From contig BCIK01000022.1 of assembly GCA_039545295.1 (NCBI GenBank), positions 186,001-250,000 of the forward strand: DNA of 64,000 bases, written 5' to 3'. How positions within the stretch are numbered: position 1 is the first letter of the stretch; the number at the start of each line of letters is the position of its first letter. Positions 1 through 12,800 of this stretch are shown here, one piece after another. The DNA is from Udeniomyces pyricola. Lineage: Eukaryota; Basidiomycota; Tremellomycetes; Cystofilobasidiales; Mrakiaceae. The notes beneath the pieces are model-generated. The model worked only from the letters and a program-made list of their open reading frames with translations, did not search any database and was not told the DNA's origin. The translations under genes were made by a program, and so were the position numbers.

Positions 1-3000
1 GACTTGCTCTGCTTCTCTGTGATGCTCCTTCCTTCTCAGCCGAGCTTCCAAAGTCCTCGTCAACGATGGCTTTTACGTGAGAAAAACAATCTTCTCTTCG
101 CGTTCTTTCTCAATGGCTCGAGCTCGAGTGTGCATGGACTCATCGATCATCTCGCTCGCTCCGTTTCACATTTCATCGCCCAATCCTTTGTCTTCTTTCG
201 TCATTGCCCGTCGTTCCCATCTGCAGGAATTCTGGAACTGGTTCGATCCGACCGCATGGTATCCACTCGGTCGAGTCGTCGGCGGGACAGTCTACCCAGG
301 TCTGATGGCAACTTCAGGCGTTATCTGGAACTTTTTGCGTCTCATCAACATCCCGGTCGATATTCGGAACGTCTGCGTCATGTTGGCACCGGCGTTCAGC
401 GGACTGACCGCTTGGGCTACCTACTTGTACGTCGCGTCGCCCCAGATGCTCCAACTCGAGGAGCTGAAGCATGTCGTACAATCAAGCATTGATCTAGATG
501 GATGATTTCTCATGACACAGGTTCACTAACGAGCTCACCAAGCCGGGAAGTTACTCGGCCGGACTCTTGGCCGCCGCCTTCATTGGTATCGCGCCCGGTA
601 AGAATTCCGTCTCATCATTCTACTCTATCGATCCCAACCGAGTTCTTCTAGGACACGAGCTGTGCCATTCTAAACTGAACTGTTATCACGCATTCTTAGG
701 GTACATCTCGCGATCTGTCGCTGGCTCATACGATAACGAGGCCATTGCTATCTTCCTCCTCATGTTCACCTTCTACCTCTGGATCCGAGCCCTCAAGGAG
801 GGATCTGCCTTTTGGGGAACCATCGCAGCTTTGTTTTATGGATACATGGTTGCCGCTTGGGGAGGTTATGTCTTCATCACGAACAGTGGGTAATTCGTCT
901 CTGCTTCGATGGTTCGACCAGAATCCTGCGCCAGCAAAGCTAAAAGATTCGTACCGTCGCTTTCCTTTTATTATTCTGGCAACAGTGCTTCCTCTGCACG
1001 CGTTTGTTCTTGTGTTGATGGGTCGTTTCAACAACCGTCTTTACATCGCCTACTCGTCTTGGTACTTGATCGGGACCCTTGCGAGCATGCAGGTGCCGTT
1101 TGTTGGGTTCCTTCCGCTCAAGACTTCGGAGCACATGGCCGCCCTCGGTGCGTGGTCAAAGCGTTTAGATGTAGTCTTGATCTCAAGGAATTTGCTCGGT
1201 CGGCGGACTTATCATCTTTTCATTTTCTCCTCTTCTTCGTGTCTACCCATCACAGGTGTCTTTGGCCTGCTTCAGCTCGTGGCGTTTGTCCAGATCGTGC
1301 GATCGCATCTCCCGGCCAAACAATTCCAGACCCTCCTCACTGTCTTTGTTGTCGCCGTTTTTGCTCTTGCGTTTGCGGCCCTCGTCGCTCTGACGATGAG
1401 TGGGACTATTGCCCCTTGGACGGGTCGATTCTACTCGCTTTGGGATACAGGCTATGCCAAAATTCATAGTGCGTTGACACACGCGAAAGCTGATGTTTGA
1501 TAGAAAGCCATAGAATAAACTGTTACTGACCACGTCATGCTCTTTCGACACGCTTTCCATGATTCTGATCCCCATTAGTTCCCATCATCGCCTCTGTCTC
1601 GGAGCACCAGCCGACAGCATGGCCCTCGTTCTTCTTTGACCTCGAAATGCTCATCTTCATCTTCCCTGCCGGCGTTTTCCTGTGCTTCCAAGAGCTTACC
1701 GACGGACACGTGTTCATCATCATCTACGCCGCCCTGGCGAGTTACTTTGCAGGTGTAATGGTTCGATTGGTAAGCGTTGGAGGATTTTTAATCTGCTTCT
1801 TCTGAGTGGTTGACCTTTGGTGTGGCGAATGTTGCAACGCTGATACTTATCTCGATCGCTTGGACTCTTTCCTGTCTCTTAGATGCTCACTCTCACTCCC
1901 GTCGTCTGTGTCGCGTCCGCCCTTGCCGTGACTTCGCTCTTCGAAACATACATGAGCCCTTACACGCCAGAGCCCGAAAAGGCCGCCTTGACGGAATCCG
2001 TCATCGAGACCCTTCTCTCGACCAACTCTGCCCCGACCTCTTCGACTGAGACCACTTCCTCAACCGCTCCCTTGTCCAAGAAGTCAAAGAAGGCTGCCAC
2101 CGCGGCTGCTCTCGACACAGCGGACGAGAAAGACGGTTCTTTGGCAGCTTCCTCTGGATCATTGACCCCTGTCGACGACGCGTCTTCCTCTACCAAGTCT
2201 AAGCCGAAGCGAACCGGCATCTTTGGTCTCGGTCCCCGACTCATCGTCGTCGGCAACATGACGTTCCTCCTCTTTGTATTCGTCCTTCATTGCACTTGGG
2301 TTACTTCCAACGCGTATTCCTCACCTTCCGTTGTCCTCTCGACGCGTAACAACGACGGAAGTCAAAACATCATTGACGACTTCCGAGAGGCGTACTACTG
2401 GCTCAGGCAAAACACCAAGGAGGACGCAGTCGTCATGTCTTGGTGGGACTATGGTTACCAGATCGCGGGCATGGCGGATCGACCGACGCTCGTTGACAAC
2501 AACACGTGGAACAACAGTATGTCGTTCGCTTCGTTTTCTATCGGTACACATATCATTCGATCAGTCGTGTTGATTATCTCCATGCTGACTGTTCTGGTAC
2601 TCGCTTCACATCGCTCTCGTTGCAATCGACAGCTCACATCGCTACGGTCGGCAAGGCCATGTCTTCCTCCGAAGAGATCTCGTACCCGATCCTCAAGAAG
2701 CACGACGTTGATTACGTCCTTGTCATCTTTGGTGGCCTGCTCGGTTACTCTGGGTGCGTTATTGCTTTGACGCTCGGGGGTCCATCGAATGCTTCTTTCT
2801 TCGATGGTACTGCACTGGAGAACCATCAGACTGATTTCGTACGCTTGTCACTAATATGTTTTGTTTTGTTTTTGTTGTGTCTGTAGAGACGACATCAATA
2901 AGTTCCTTTGGATGGTCCGAATCGCTCAGGGCGTCTGGCCGGAAGAGATCCAAGAGCGCAACTATTTCACCTCGAGAGGCGAGTACAAGGTCGATAAAGA

Positions 3001-3656
3001 CGCGTAAGTATATGAGTTGTTTCTTGTTGTTGTTTATCTCTCTTCACTTGATGTCTTTTGCTGCTCTTTGACCTTTACTCCTTGATCGAGGATATCTGGA
3101 TACGAACTGATGTGCGCCACAGGATGCGTTATACAAGTTTCAAGACTGACCATGATTTCCTCACATTGCTTTTCCTTCCGTGGTTTTTCCATAGATCGCC
3201 CGCTATGAAGGAGTCTTTGATGTACAAGATGTCGTACTTCCGTTTCCCGGAACTCTTTGGCGGAGGAAGGACTGTTGATCGGGTCCGACAGCAGGATATC
3301 CCTGAGAGTCCGACGCTCGATGTGTTGGACGAAGCGTTCACGTCGGAGAACTGGATCGTACGTCCTTGGTTTTTTTTTTTTTTTGTTTGAACTCGATAAG
3401 TTTTTTTTTTTTTTTTGTATCTCCGTCCTGCTGTCCATGTTACTTTGAGTCTGACGTCCCGGTTGCGTTCGGTTTCATCGTCGTTGTTGTTGCGATGTCG
3501 TAGGTGCGAATTTACGCTGTCAAGGATCTCGACCCACTGATGCGCCCGCACAAGGCCGCCAATGCGTTCGAGGCGGGCAAGCGACTCAAGCGCTCGAAGA
3601 CGCTCACTGGATCTAAAAAAGCGTCGACGCCCAAGACGAGGCGTAAGGCGAATTGA
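1..3656 (+). CDS. STT3: Oligosaccharyltransferase catalytic subunit Stt3 (5' truncated)
   Basis: Catalytic subunit of the ER oligosaccharyltransferase, which moves the lipid-linked glycan onto Asn of nascent chains. The start lies before the window. Visible exons: 40-76, 227-426, 521-597, 700-885, 986-1147, 1256-1468, 1579-1769, 1883-2516, 2633-2753, 2887-3003, 3195-3357, 3504-3656, giving about 750 residues. Recognisable family blocks are [42 protein letters not shown] and the diagnostic WWDYG acceptor-binding motif (2441-2455), followed by the sequon-bearing DNNTWNNTH. Many hydrophobic segments precede the lumenal domain, as expected for this multi-pass enzyme. The basic tail ([12 protein letters not shown]) is cytosol/lumen-edge sequence of unknown role. 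Oddity: a roughly 85-residue Ser/Thr/Lys-rich stretch (about 1960-2215) sits between membrane segments just before the catalytic domain. Gene identity is secure; only the 5' exons are missing. Confidence 0.96.
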
Positions 3657-5053
3657 GTATCCACCACGACAACGTGAAGGAGGAGGAGAGGATGAAGGGC
3701 GTCTTCAAGGTGTTGGTGTAAGAGGAAATAGGATGATGTTGTGGAATAGCTAGTCGCGGCGCTGAAGGGCGATGTCGTTTTCTTCTTTTTTTCTTTCCTT
3801 TTTTTTTTCTCTTCTTACTCCCTTTCCTATTGAGTTTCATCTTCAAAAATAGACCGACAGCTCGGTCTTGACGGATCTTCTTTTTTTTGCTTGTGATCCA
3901 CGTCCTTTTTCATTTTTTGCTGTCGCCCGTGTTGGATCTTCCGGCTGTTTCAATTCTCCTTTCTTGCTTTCTGCTCATACACCTTCCCGGCCTATGAGGT
4001 GTCTTCTTCCCTTTACCCTTCCTTCTTTGGACATCACCAGCGTCGCGTGTTCTTTCTTTTTTCTTCTTCTTCTTCTTCTCTCCTCACCAATTGAAATGGG
4101 CGTTCCAACTTGAACCGAGGGGCTCGTCATCTACTGTAGCAGGTAGCTGGCGTGGCCCCTCCTTTGTTTCCTCGCATGAGTTCGAATATCAGATCGTGGA
4201 CGCCGACTCGAAATTGACACGTAGTGGCCCAGTCCGTGCAAGGAAGGACGGCGACATGCGACAGGGCAATTCATAAGGCGAGTGCGGACCATATGTCAGT
4301 CCCATATCTTTCCAATTCTTCCCCCTTCACATGCTGACAAAGAGAGGAAACGACGCGGGGCGTCAATCGACAATCACTCTTTTTTTTAGTCTTTGGTCGG
4401 ACACAGATGTATATTCAGAACTCAAGGCACGGCAACGGGCTCGGTCAAGTCCGAGTCGAGGGACTTTTTCTCGCAAAAATCCCTCGTCATCTTTCTCTAG
4501 CCTTTCCTCCGACTCCCCCGTATCCCTTTTTGTCTTTCTTTACCCCACGGTTCGCGGATACATCATTCTGGGGGAGGCAATTGTCTCGGGTTGACAGTTG
4601 ACCAACAGACCAAACGATACCGCGATGAGATCGGATGAGGGAATTTCCTGATCGCTCCTTGACGCGGACACAGCCCCTCTTTTGCATCAACACGTACATA
4701 CATGGCATGCATCGGTGAAAGAAAACCCAACAGGGCCTTGCGGCTTTTTTTTTTTCTTCGCTTCTTTATTATGCTTTACCTCAAGTCTTCTTGTCTACCT
4801 TTGACATCCACTTGGCTTTTATTCTCAAAGCGTTCTCATCGCTCTTGAATCTTCATCTTGTTGTCATCAACCAACAGTTGATTCCCATCATCAGCCTCAT
4901 CTCTTCGCTCAGTTCACCTTGGCTCCCTCCCCCCTCTCGATCCATCTTCCATCGCCACCCAGCCCCTACATCGGTTACTTCGCATCCATTCCCTCCCCCC
5001 TCCTCTTCCCACACCCTTCCCAGGTTCACACACACTCTCACACCTCAGTTCAC
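3657..5053. other. Intergenic spacer, STT3 3' flank and potassium-transporter promoter
   Basis: No gene supported. The first part is T-rich 3' flank of STT3 with oligo-T runs (3785-3810, 4062-4080). The last 250 bases (about 4800-5050) are strongly C/T-rich on the + strand, which is common in fungal promoters and 5' leaders, and end at the ATG at 5054. Short open frames here have no recognisable similarity. Confidence 0.6.
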
Positions 5054-8000
5054 ATGGACATCGAAGGTCGTAAGCCTACTCAGACCCAGGGCCTTCGAGC
5101 CCTAGCAACATTATCCCTGTCCGCCCTCGGTAAGTTCATTTTTCCGTCAAAACATATACTCGGTATCAACCCACGGTACCTGGCAAGGGTAGCGAAAGAA
5201 GTATAAAAAAAGAGCGAGAAAGCGCTCAGTCTCACCTTGCTTACTTCGACCCTTTTTTGCGCTGTGCTTCGTGACTGGGGTTTTATTTCTCGGCTGTAGG
5301 GATCATTTATTCGGACATCGGGACATCGCCTCTCTATGTAGTCTCGGGCATCTTTCCTTCTGCGGGACCGATACCGTCAACGGAAGATATCGTCGGTGCC
5401 ATCTCGGCAATCGTGTGGACGTTGACCTTGCTCCCCTTGATCAAATACGTCAGTCATGACTCTCGATCGCCTCAAACTTGTGGTCTCTTCGTTCTTGTTC
5501 ACCGATTCAGTATGAGGGAAACTAACTTATCTCGTTGACTTTTTTTTTTGATGCTTCTGCTCACCCCCCTTTCACTGCCATCGATACCTCACTCAATTCG
5601 TCAATCCGTGATTGGGTTCGATCCTCGTTTTCACAGAGCCTCATCGCCCTCTGCTTCGGCACAGATGAAGGTGAAGGAGGTGTGTTTGCCCTCTGGATGG
5701 GTCTCTTCCCACGCAAGATGGCCGAAACCGACGACAGGGCCCTCACCAACTTTAGTACGAAGGATTCTGGGATGAACGAAAACGACGAAGGCGAGAGGTT
5801 CGGCGCGAGATGGCTTGCGAAATGCAAAGTGCCACTCTTGGTTTGGGTGAGTTTGCGGTCCTGTTGACACTCGTAAGAGATAGTTCGAAAGTGGAAGTAT
5901 GATTTCTGACAGGCGTATCTTTGTTTCCCTCTTTCTTCTCCGTCCACCCAATTGGTTTCCTCCTCAACGTACCCTCGATTACGCAGGCTTTCTTTGGTAC
6001 CTCACTCGTTCTCGCCGATGGCATCTTGACTCCTGCCGTTTCCGTGGTTTCCGCCGTAGGGGGTATCGCCGTCGCTCAACCCAACATCCTCAACGCCGTC
6101 GTGCCCGTTTCCCTTGGGTTCCTCATCGTTCTCTTCCTCGTCCAGCGCTTTGGCACGCATTCGATCGGCCTCTTCTTTGGCCCATTGACAATGATTTGGC
6201 ATCTGCTTATGGCGTCGACTGGTATTTACAACATTGCTTCGCACCCAGCTATCTTTCGAGCATTCGACCCGTCGAGAGCTATCATGTGTGAGTCTGTCCC
6301 CCCTTCAATTCAATTGCGAGGTGCTCGAGCGTCGTGATTGACTATCGGCCGTATTCTACCTATAGTCTTCGTTCGGACCAAAAACTTTGACGCCTTGTCG
6401 GGCGTTCTTCTGGCTGTGACCGGATGTGAAGTGAGTGATGAATTCACTCGGTTGATACAAGCAAGACTTTTCTCTCCAGGAGACAGTTTCTGTACGTTCT
6501 CAGAGTCTTTCGATAGCTTATGCGTCATCTTGTGCTTTCGTGAACCTCTTTGTTAGGCCATTTTCGCCAACCTCGGTTCGTTCACCCCTGCTTCGATCCG
6601 CGTCGGCTTCTTGGTCGCGTATGCGGCCCTCGTCTTGCAATACCTCGGTCAAGGAGCGAGGTCAGTTTTCTCTACAGCACATAGCCCTGCTCTCTCTCTC
6701 TAATCCAGTCTCGTCATTGACACGTTGCCTTTGTTGGGGGAACTGTTCCTTTGAAACATTAGACTCATTGTCGACAGGGAGAACACCTTGACCTCGCCGT
6801 TTTACAAGTCCATCCCGGGTCCGGTTGGTGGAGGGTTGTATTGGATCGTCTTTATCTTTGCCGTCATTGCTTGCGTAAGTGTAATTTCCAGCATCAAAAA
6901 TCATGGATCTGGTTTCGTCATCTGAGTTTTCCCTGTGCGTTAACTGATGACGTTCTTCTTGTTTTGCTTTGCGTCATTTCTCTGGCGTCCACAAAATGGC
7001 CTCTTCTTTTTCTTCGTTTCCGAGACAGCTCATCGCATCTCAGACGATGATCACTGCTTCGTTCTCGCTCATTCAGCAGCTCATCTCGATGGACTGCTTC
7101 CCTGCCATCCGCATGCGTCACACCAGCAGTACCCTGGCCGGCCAGGTCTACTTCCGTGCGCCCCCTTGCTCTGCGAATCGTTTGATGATCTCTTGGTCGC
7201 CATCTGCTAACCATCTACGATTTGATTATCCCCCTTCGTATTGGCCTATCGTAGCTGCAATCAACTACCTTCTTCTCGTTGCTGTTGTGGCCGTCGTTGC
7301 TGGCTTTGGAACTGAGACCGCTCTCACGAACGCGTACGGGTTCGCTGTCAGTTCGGTCATGTTGGTCACCGGCTCCCTTCTCTTCCTCCAGATGATCTAC
7401 GTCAAGCGCCTTCCTTGGCTTGTGGGAATCGCCTTTGCCATCTTTTATCTGTTCATCGACGGTTGCTTTTGGGGGGCGAGTTTGCGCAAAGTCGTGAGTG
7501 GTGTTGGTTTTTGTATTATCATCTTTTTTTTTAGTCGACTCTCATGACTGAGGCGTCACTTGGACTATTGCTGATCATGTCATACTGTCTTCATTCGTCT
7601 TCCGATAGCCTCATGGAGCGTGGTTCACACTTGCGGTGGGAGGCGTTCTCCTCATCTTCATGTCGTTTTATAGCTGGGGAAGAGTCAGTCCTTCTGCTTG
7701 TCTCCCAAATCTACCATCAAGTCTATCCACACATGCAACTGACCCAGGTTTTCAATGTCTTCTTTGTTTGCCATGTTCCTGTCTTTGATCTTCCACCTTC
7801 CTGGTCCAAAAGTACCTTGAGATGGCTTACGATTCCAAGGGTGTCCTTCGCCTTTCTCGCATCATTTCTCGCTTCCCAGGGCCGACTGAGCACGATCAGC
7901 TGGACTTGAAGGCGCCTCTTATCAGCTCCAGTCCCCCAGGTGTCCACGTCGCGCTTGTTCCGCTCCCAAGCATGAAACGACTCGCTAGTGGTCCTCGTCC

Positions 8001-9221
8001 CGCCGGATCGTACGAGATCGAGGACGAGCTCGAAGGCGAGGACTCAATTGACGATTCAGAAGCTTCTCTGCTGCCTCCGTCTACCCTGAACGAAAGACTA
8101 TGGCTTTCTCTTCCGGATGGAGAGCAACGCAAGTTGGAGCTGCCTCGGATCTCGACCCTCGCGGTGTTTCACAAAGCTTCCTCTTCCGCTGTCGGCGTGC
8201 CTCGGTCGTTTTATGCCTTTCTTCGTCGCTGGCCTAGCGTACCACGTGTCGTCGTGAGTGAAGACCTTATTCCGAGAAGATCGACGTGACAGATAGATAA
8301 CCTCTACCACACTCGAAGTCCTTCGATAACTAACTTGGAGCTGTTCCGGTGGCTTACCGCTTTAATCGCATCAGATCTTCCTCTCGACTCGAGTCGTCGG
8401 CGCACCATTTGTTAGCCTTGAAGATCGCTACCTCGTCACCAAGGTTCGGTCACTTGATGGTCAGTTGGTTCTTTGCCTTCCACTTCCGCCCGGCCCATCG
8501 GCCTCTTTAACTCTTGATGTCGTGTTCTGGCGACGGACCAAGTCATGCTGATCACATGATTGATCATGCAATTCCTCAACGGCTTCGATCGCTCTCAACC
8601 AACAGGTTTCTATGGCATTACCATGCGAGCTGGATACCGCGATCCTCGCACGGCCAACGTGGACGACATCCTTCCATTGCTTCACCACATCGAGGCATCG
8701 TTTGACCCCAAAAACGCTGCCGTCAAGAACGCGGAGATTTCGGCGGCGGCTGCAAACTGCACTCATATGTACGTATGGCCCCCGGTGCGAGAGCTGGCTT
8801 GGGTGCTTCGATCAGACATATTCGATCTTTTTGGGTTGATCGTTTGACTGACTGTGATTCCTTGATTTTGTCTCCCCCCCCCCCCTCCCCCTCCCACCCT
8901 TGCTTACGAACCTGTCGGCAGTTTGCCAAGCTACGTCCTCCAGTCCAAAATGGAGGGTCAGGGCCCTGTTGCTTACATCAGAAGGGTCTTGGTCGAGGAG
9001 CTCTATGCCCGTCTGCGAACCATGTTCCCAGATGAAAGTTCCGCACAAGATGGAAGCGAAGAGTGAGTTATACTAATATCACCATCTCGATAAATGTTCA
9101 TTTGCATAATCTCCGATCTTGACCTGTTACTCAACTTTGACTCTTCGTCTTGTGTTTTATTATCATTGTTATCGTGATTGACTGCAGGCTCATCAAGGTC
9201 GGGGTTCTGGCCCGGGTTTGA
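5054..9221 (+). CDS. HAK/KUP-family high-affinity potassium transporter
   Basis: Plasma-membrane K+ uptake protein of the HAK/KUP/KT family. Fifteen exons: 5054-5129, 5300-5448, 5637-5846, 5987-6287, 6366-6430, 6557-6660, 6778-6874, 7029-7155, 7255-7493, 7609-7683, 7813-8253, 8375-8459, 8606-8768, 8922-9062, 9188-9221; 768 residues, normal for the family. The first membrane segment carries the family signature GIIYSDIGTSPLYV, followed by GTDEGEGGVFALW, ADGILTPAVSVVSA and GTETALTNAYGFAVSSVM. About twelve hydrophobic segments fill residues 20-480. The rest is a soluble C-terminal domain with an acidic linker (EIEDELEGEDSIDDSEAS) and the family's terminal region (FYGITMRAGYRD, RRVLVEELYARL). Start chosen at the first ATG before the signature. 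Fungal HAK proteins serve K+ scavenging at low external K+, often repressed by K+; no regulatory site is evident here. The acceptor at 7812 (CAAAAG) lacks a good pyrimidine tract. Confidence 0.94.
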
Positions 9222-9802
9222 GGAGTAGTACACTTCGTCCAGATGGATCCTGTCCTGCATGCAGCCTCTTTTGTTCATTCCTTCGACCTCTCGTCGTGTT
9301 TTCTCTTGTGCATTTACTGTGTCGTGTGGTATATAATAGTAGTAGCAGTGTACCAGGACATACACTACATTTTTCATTCTCTTTTTCCCTTCTCTCTTTC
9401 TGGGCCTTTCGATATGGTACGTGCGCTTCGCGCGCATGGTTTTTTTTTTCTTTTTTTTTGCTTGATGATTTGCTTTTGATGATAGACTATTGCGTTTGTA
9501 TTGCCCCTTGATGATATATGACAGCAACGATGACGAACTGGATATACATGAAGCAAAGTAAGAAGTGGGAGGATTAGCAACAGCGCCGAAAAAAAAAGTC
9601 GAGAGGGAGAGGAGGAGAGAACCAGAAAATCAAAAAAGGGCGAGAAAAAGGACGGCGAGCTTGATTAAAATCTCGTGGTGTGGAATTCGTCCGAGCCGGA
9701 TTCTTGGGAGGAATCATCAACCTCCCACAACCACCGCCTCCTTCCCTTTGCCCTCCCCCCCCCCTCCCCCTTTCCCACATACCCCTTGCTTCTCTTCTCG
9801 CT
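9222..9802. other. Intergenic spacer between potassium-transporter gene and MAK21
   Basis: No gene supported. It contains short A and T runs (9441-9460, 9590-9600) and a C-rich stretch (9741-9775) immediately before the MAK21 start, presumably promoter/5' leader. Confidence 0.6.
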
Positions 9803-12800
9803 ATGGCCAAGTCCAAAGCTCAGAAGAAGGCTAACCCCTCCGCTGCTCCTGCTCCTGCTCAAGCTGCTCAGCGCAAGCCTACCGCAGGACCCTCGAAAGC
9901 CGCACCCAAGTCCAAGTCTGGTGCTGCTACCGCGTCCAAACCTGCCGATGACTTGCGACAAATTATCCAGGATCTCGGCGGAGACGACGAGGATTATGCG
10001 CTCGTCAATGGATTGGACGACGATGATGATGATGAGGACGTGGTGGGAGATGACGAGGTTGTTGACGTGAGTCACTCTTTCTTACCCTCTCTGGCTTACT
10101 TTTGCTTCGTCTGCTGTCTAGACGCGTCTCGGTTCACTGGCCGAGATCGATTCCCGAGAAAGAATTGTCTGGTTCCTAGTCGGTCGTTTGTAGGGAAAAA
10201 GTGCAGCATCCGTTAGGTGTTCATCTGCTCAGCAGTCCTTCCACGCTGTGCAGTTGCGGACTGCACGTCCCTTAGAGGCTGCGACTCTCCAAATTCTTGA
10301 CGTCTCACGTGGTCGTCTTCCCGCATTCTTATATGTACAAAGCACACTTGCTAATCGTCCTTTTACACATGGATATGTATATCGCTTCTGGACTGTTTAG
10401 GCTAAGCTATCCACAGAGCTCGCGTCGTTCATGAAAGGGCTCGATTTCTCCAAGCTTGCGGCCTCTACGCTTGACGACCCAGCGCTCGACAATGCGCACT
10501 CATCGGATGAGGAGGAAGGCGAGGATGACGCCGAAGAAGAGGACGGTGATGAATCGGACGAAGGAGAGATGCCGATCGATACCCCGGCCAAGCCTAAGAA
10601 GGTGCCTGAGGTGCCGGCTGTCAAGGAGCCCGTTAGGGAGAAGATCGATGTCAAAGCCGCTGTGGCAAAGGTCCAACAGGGAACCGGCATCAACACTGCT
10701 CCTCTTGGTATGCCTCAAGGAACCGGCTCGCTCATCAAGGGAAAGAACGGAGAGTTGGTGAGTCAAACATTCAATCTCTGGTGAATCGCTTGCCTTGTCA
10801 TGCCGAGCTGATTTCGTCGTATGCTATCTATCTCATTCCAACCATATCGATTAATCCCCTTCTCAGATCTTCCCGGCCCTGCCACAATGGTACCACCATC
10901 AGCTGCCGCCACTCGACCCCTCGGTCAATCTTCCGAACCTCACCCAGACCTCACTCTCGTACCTCTCTTCCAAGTCGTCTCAGCTCCTCGAGAACATGCC
11001 AAAGACCAACAAGGCCCCCTCGCTCGGCTCCAAGTCGGACGATAACTTCTTGGCCCAGATCCTCAAGTCAGGTACTCAAGCCGATAAGCTTTCGGCGTTG
11101 ATCCTCCTCGTTCAGGGTGACCCTCTGCGAAACCTCAGCGCGCTCGAGGGATTGAGAGCCATGACCGGTTACAAGAAGGAGGACGGCACCGTTGGTCGAA
11201 TGGGTGGACGAGAGGAGAGGATTGGTGTCGTGAGGGCGATTGCGGATTGGTGGAACGGAGGAGGAGCTCCCAACAGGAAGCTCAGGTCAGTCGCTATGTC
11301 GCTTCCAGACTTTCAAACGATATGATACTCAGACTGGCTGACTGCCCTGATCTCATCCCTGAATGGTCAGATACCTGCGTGATCAGCCGTTGCTTACCCA
11401 TCCGGGAGCCACGGACGCCCATCTCCTGATCTGGGCGTTTGAGGACTGGCTCAAGAAGTACTTCTACACCCTCTTGCAGGTCCTCGAGGTGTGTAATCGC
11501 ATGGTGTTCTGCGCTGGCTTGATCTGATCCAACCAAGGAGGGTGGGGGGACCGATGCTAAAGTTCCATTTTCTTCATTTAGGCCCTTTCGCACGACACTT
11601 TGCCGTTCGTTCGAACCCAAACCATCAACATCATCTTCCAGCTGCTCAAAGAGAAGCCCGAGCAAGAACAGAACTTGCTGCGACTTCTTGTCAACAAGCT
11701 CGTACGTCATCATGTTTCGCTATCACAGGCTGTGCCCATGTTGTCTGATTACTTCTGAGCTGAATGCTAATCACTTACGTGCCTTAATCTGAATTTTATT
11801 TTATTTTCCTTTCTTGATGCTCTAGGGCGACACGGACAAGACTGTCGCTTCAAGATCCTCGTACCATCTTCTCCAGCTTTTGCAGGCTCACCCTGCTATG
11901 AAGTCCGTCGTCGTCCGAGAGGTCTCTTCCCTCGTTCTGGTTCCCCCACCTCCCAAGACCATCGCTCCCTCCAAGCAAGCTAAGAAGCAGCAAAAGAAGA
12001 AGGGCAAGGCCCAACCGATGGCCAAGAAGACGACTGTGTTTGAGAGTGCTCGCGACGACTCGGGCAACTTGCACGCTCGCTATTACGGCATTATCACCCT
12101 CAACCAGACCACACTCACCGTACGGGATGGTGAGGTCGCCGGCAAGCTTGTCGAGGTCTACTTTGAGGTCTTCAAGGGTATCTTGGGCGATGGCAAAGGC
12201 AAGGAGGAGGAAGATACGCCCAAGGTTGAGGTCGCCGAGGCTGAGGATGCCAATGCCAAGGGCAAGGATCACAAAGGCAAGGGTGCCTGGAAGGGCAAGG
12301 GCAAGAAGTCGGATGTCAAGGAGGACGAAGTTGAGGACTCGGACGCCAAGATGATCGCCGCCGTCCTCAGCGGTGTCAACCGAGCTTTGCCGTTCGCCAA
12401 GATTGACGAGAATGTGTACGTACCGACAAAAGATTCTATCGACCTGACGATTCAAATCAGAACAATCTCCATTTGGTGTTCTTCTCGCTGACGCCTGATC
12501 ATATCCCCTTTTTTCCCAGTTTGGAAAGCCATCTCGACACTCTCTTCCGAATCACCCACAACGGCACGTTTAACATCTCGATTCAAGCACTCAACCTCAT
12601 TCAACAAGTCGTCGCCAACAAGGAGGTTGGTTTGCTATCTCTGCGTTTGCTGAGAAGCTCGGTGCCATTGAATCTCGGCCCTTTATCGCTGACGATCCTT
12701 TCCTGTTTGTACCTTCCCGGTCCTACAGCCCCAATCAGACAAGCTCACCGATCGGTTCTTCCGGACGCTTTACGAGTCTCTCCTCGACCCAAGGCTGACG

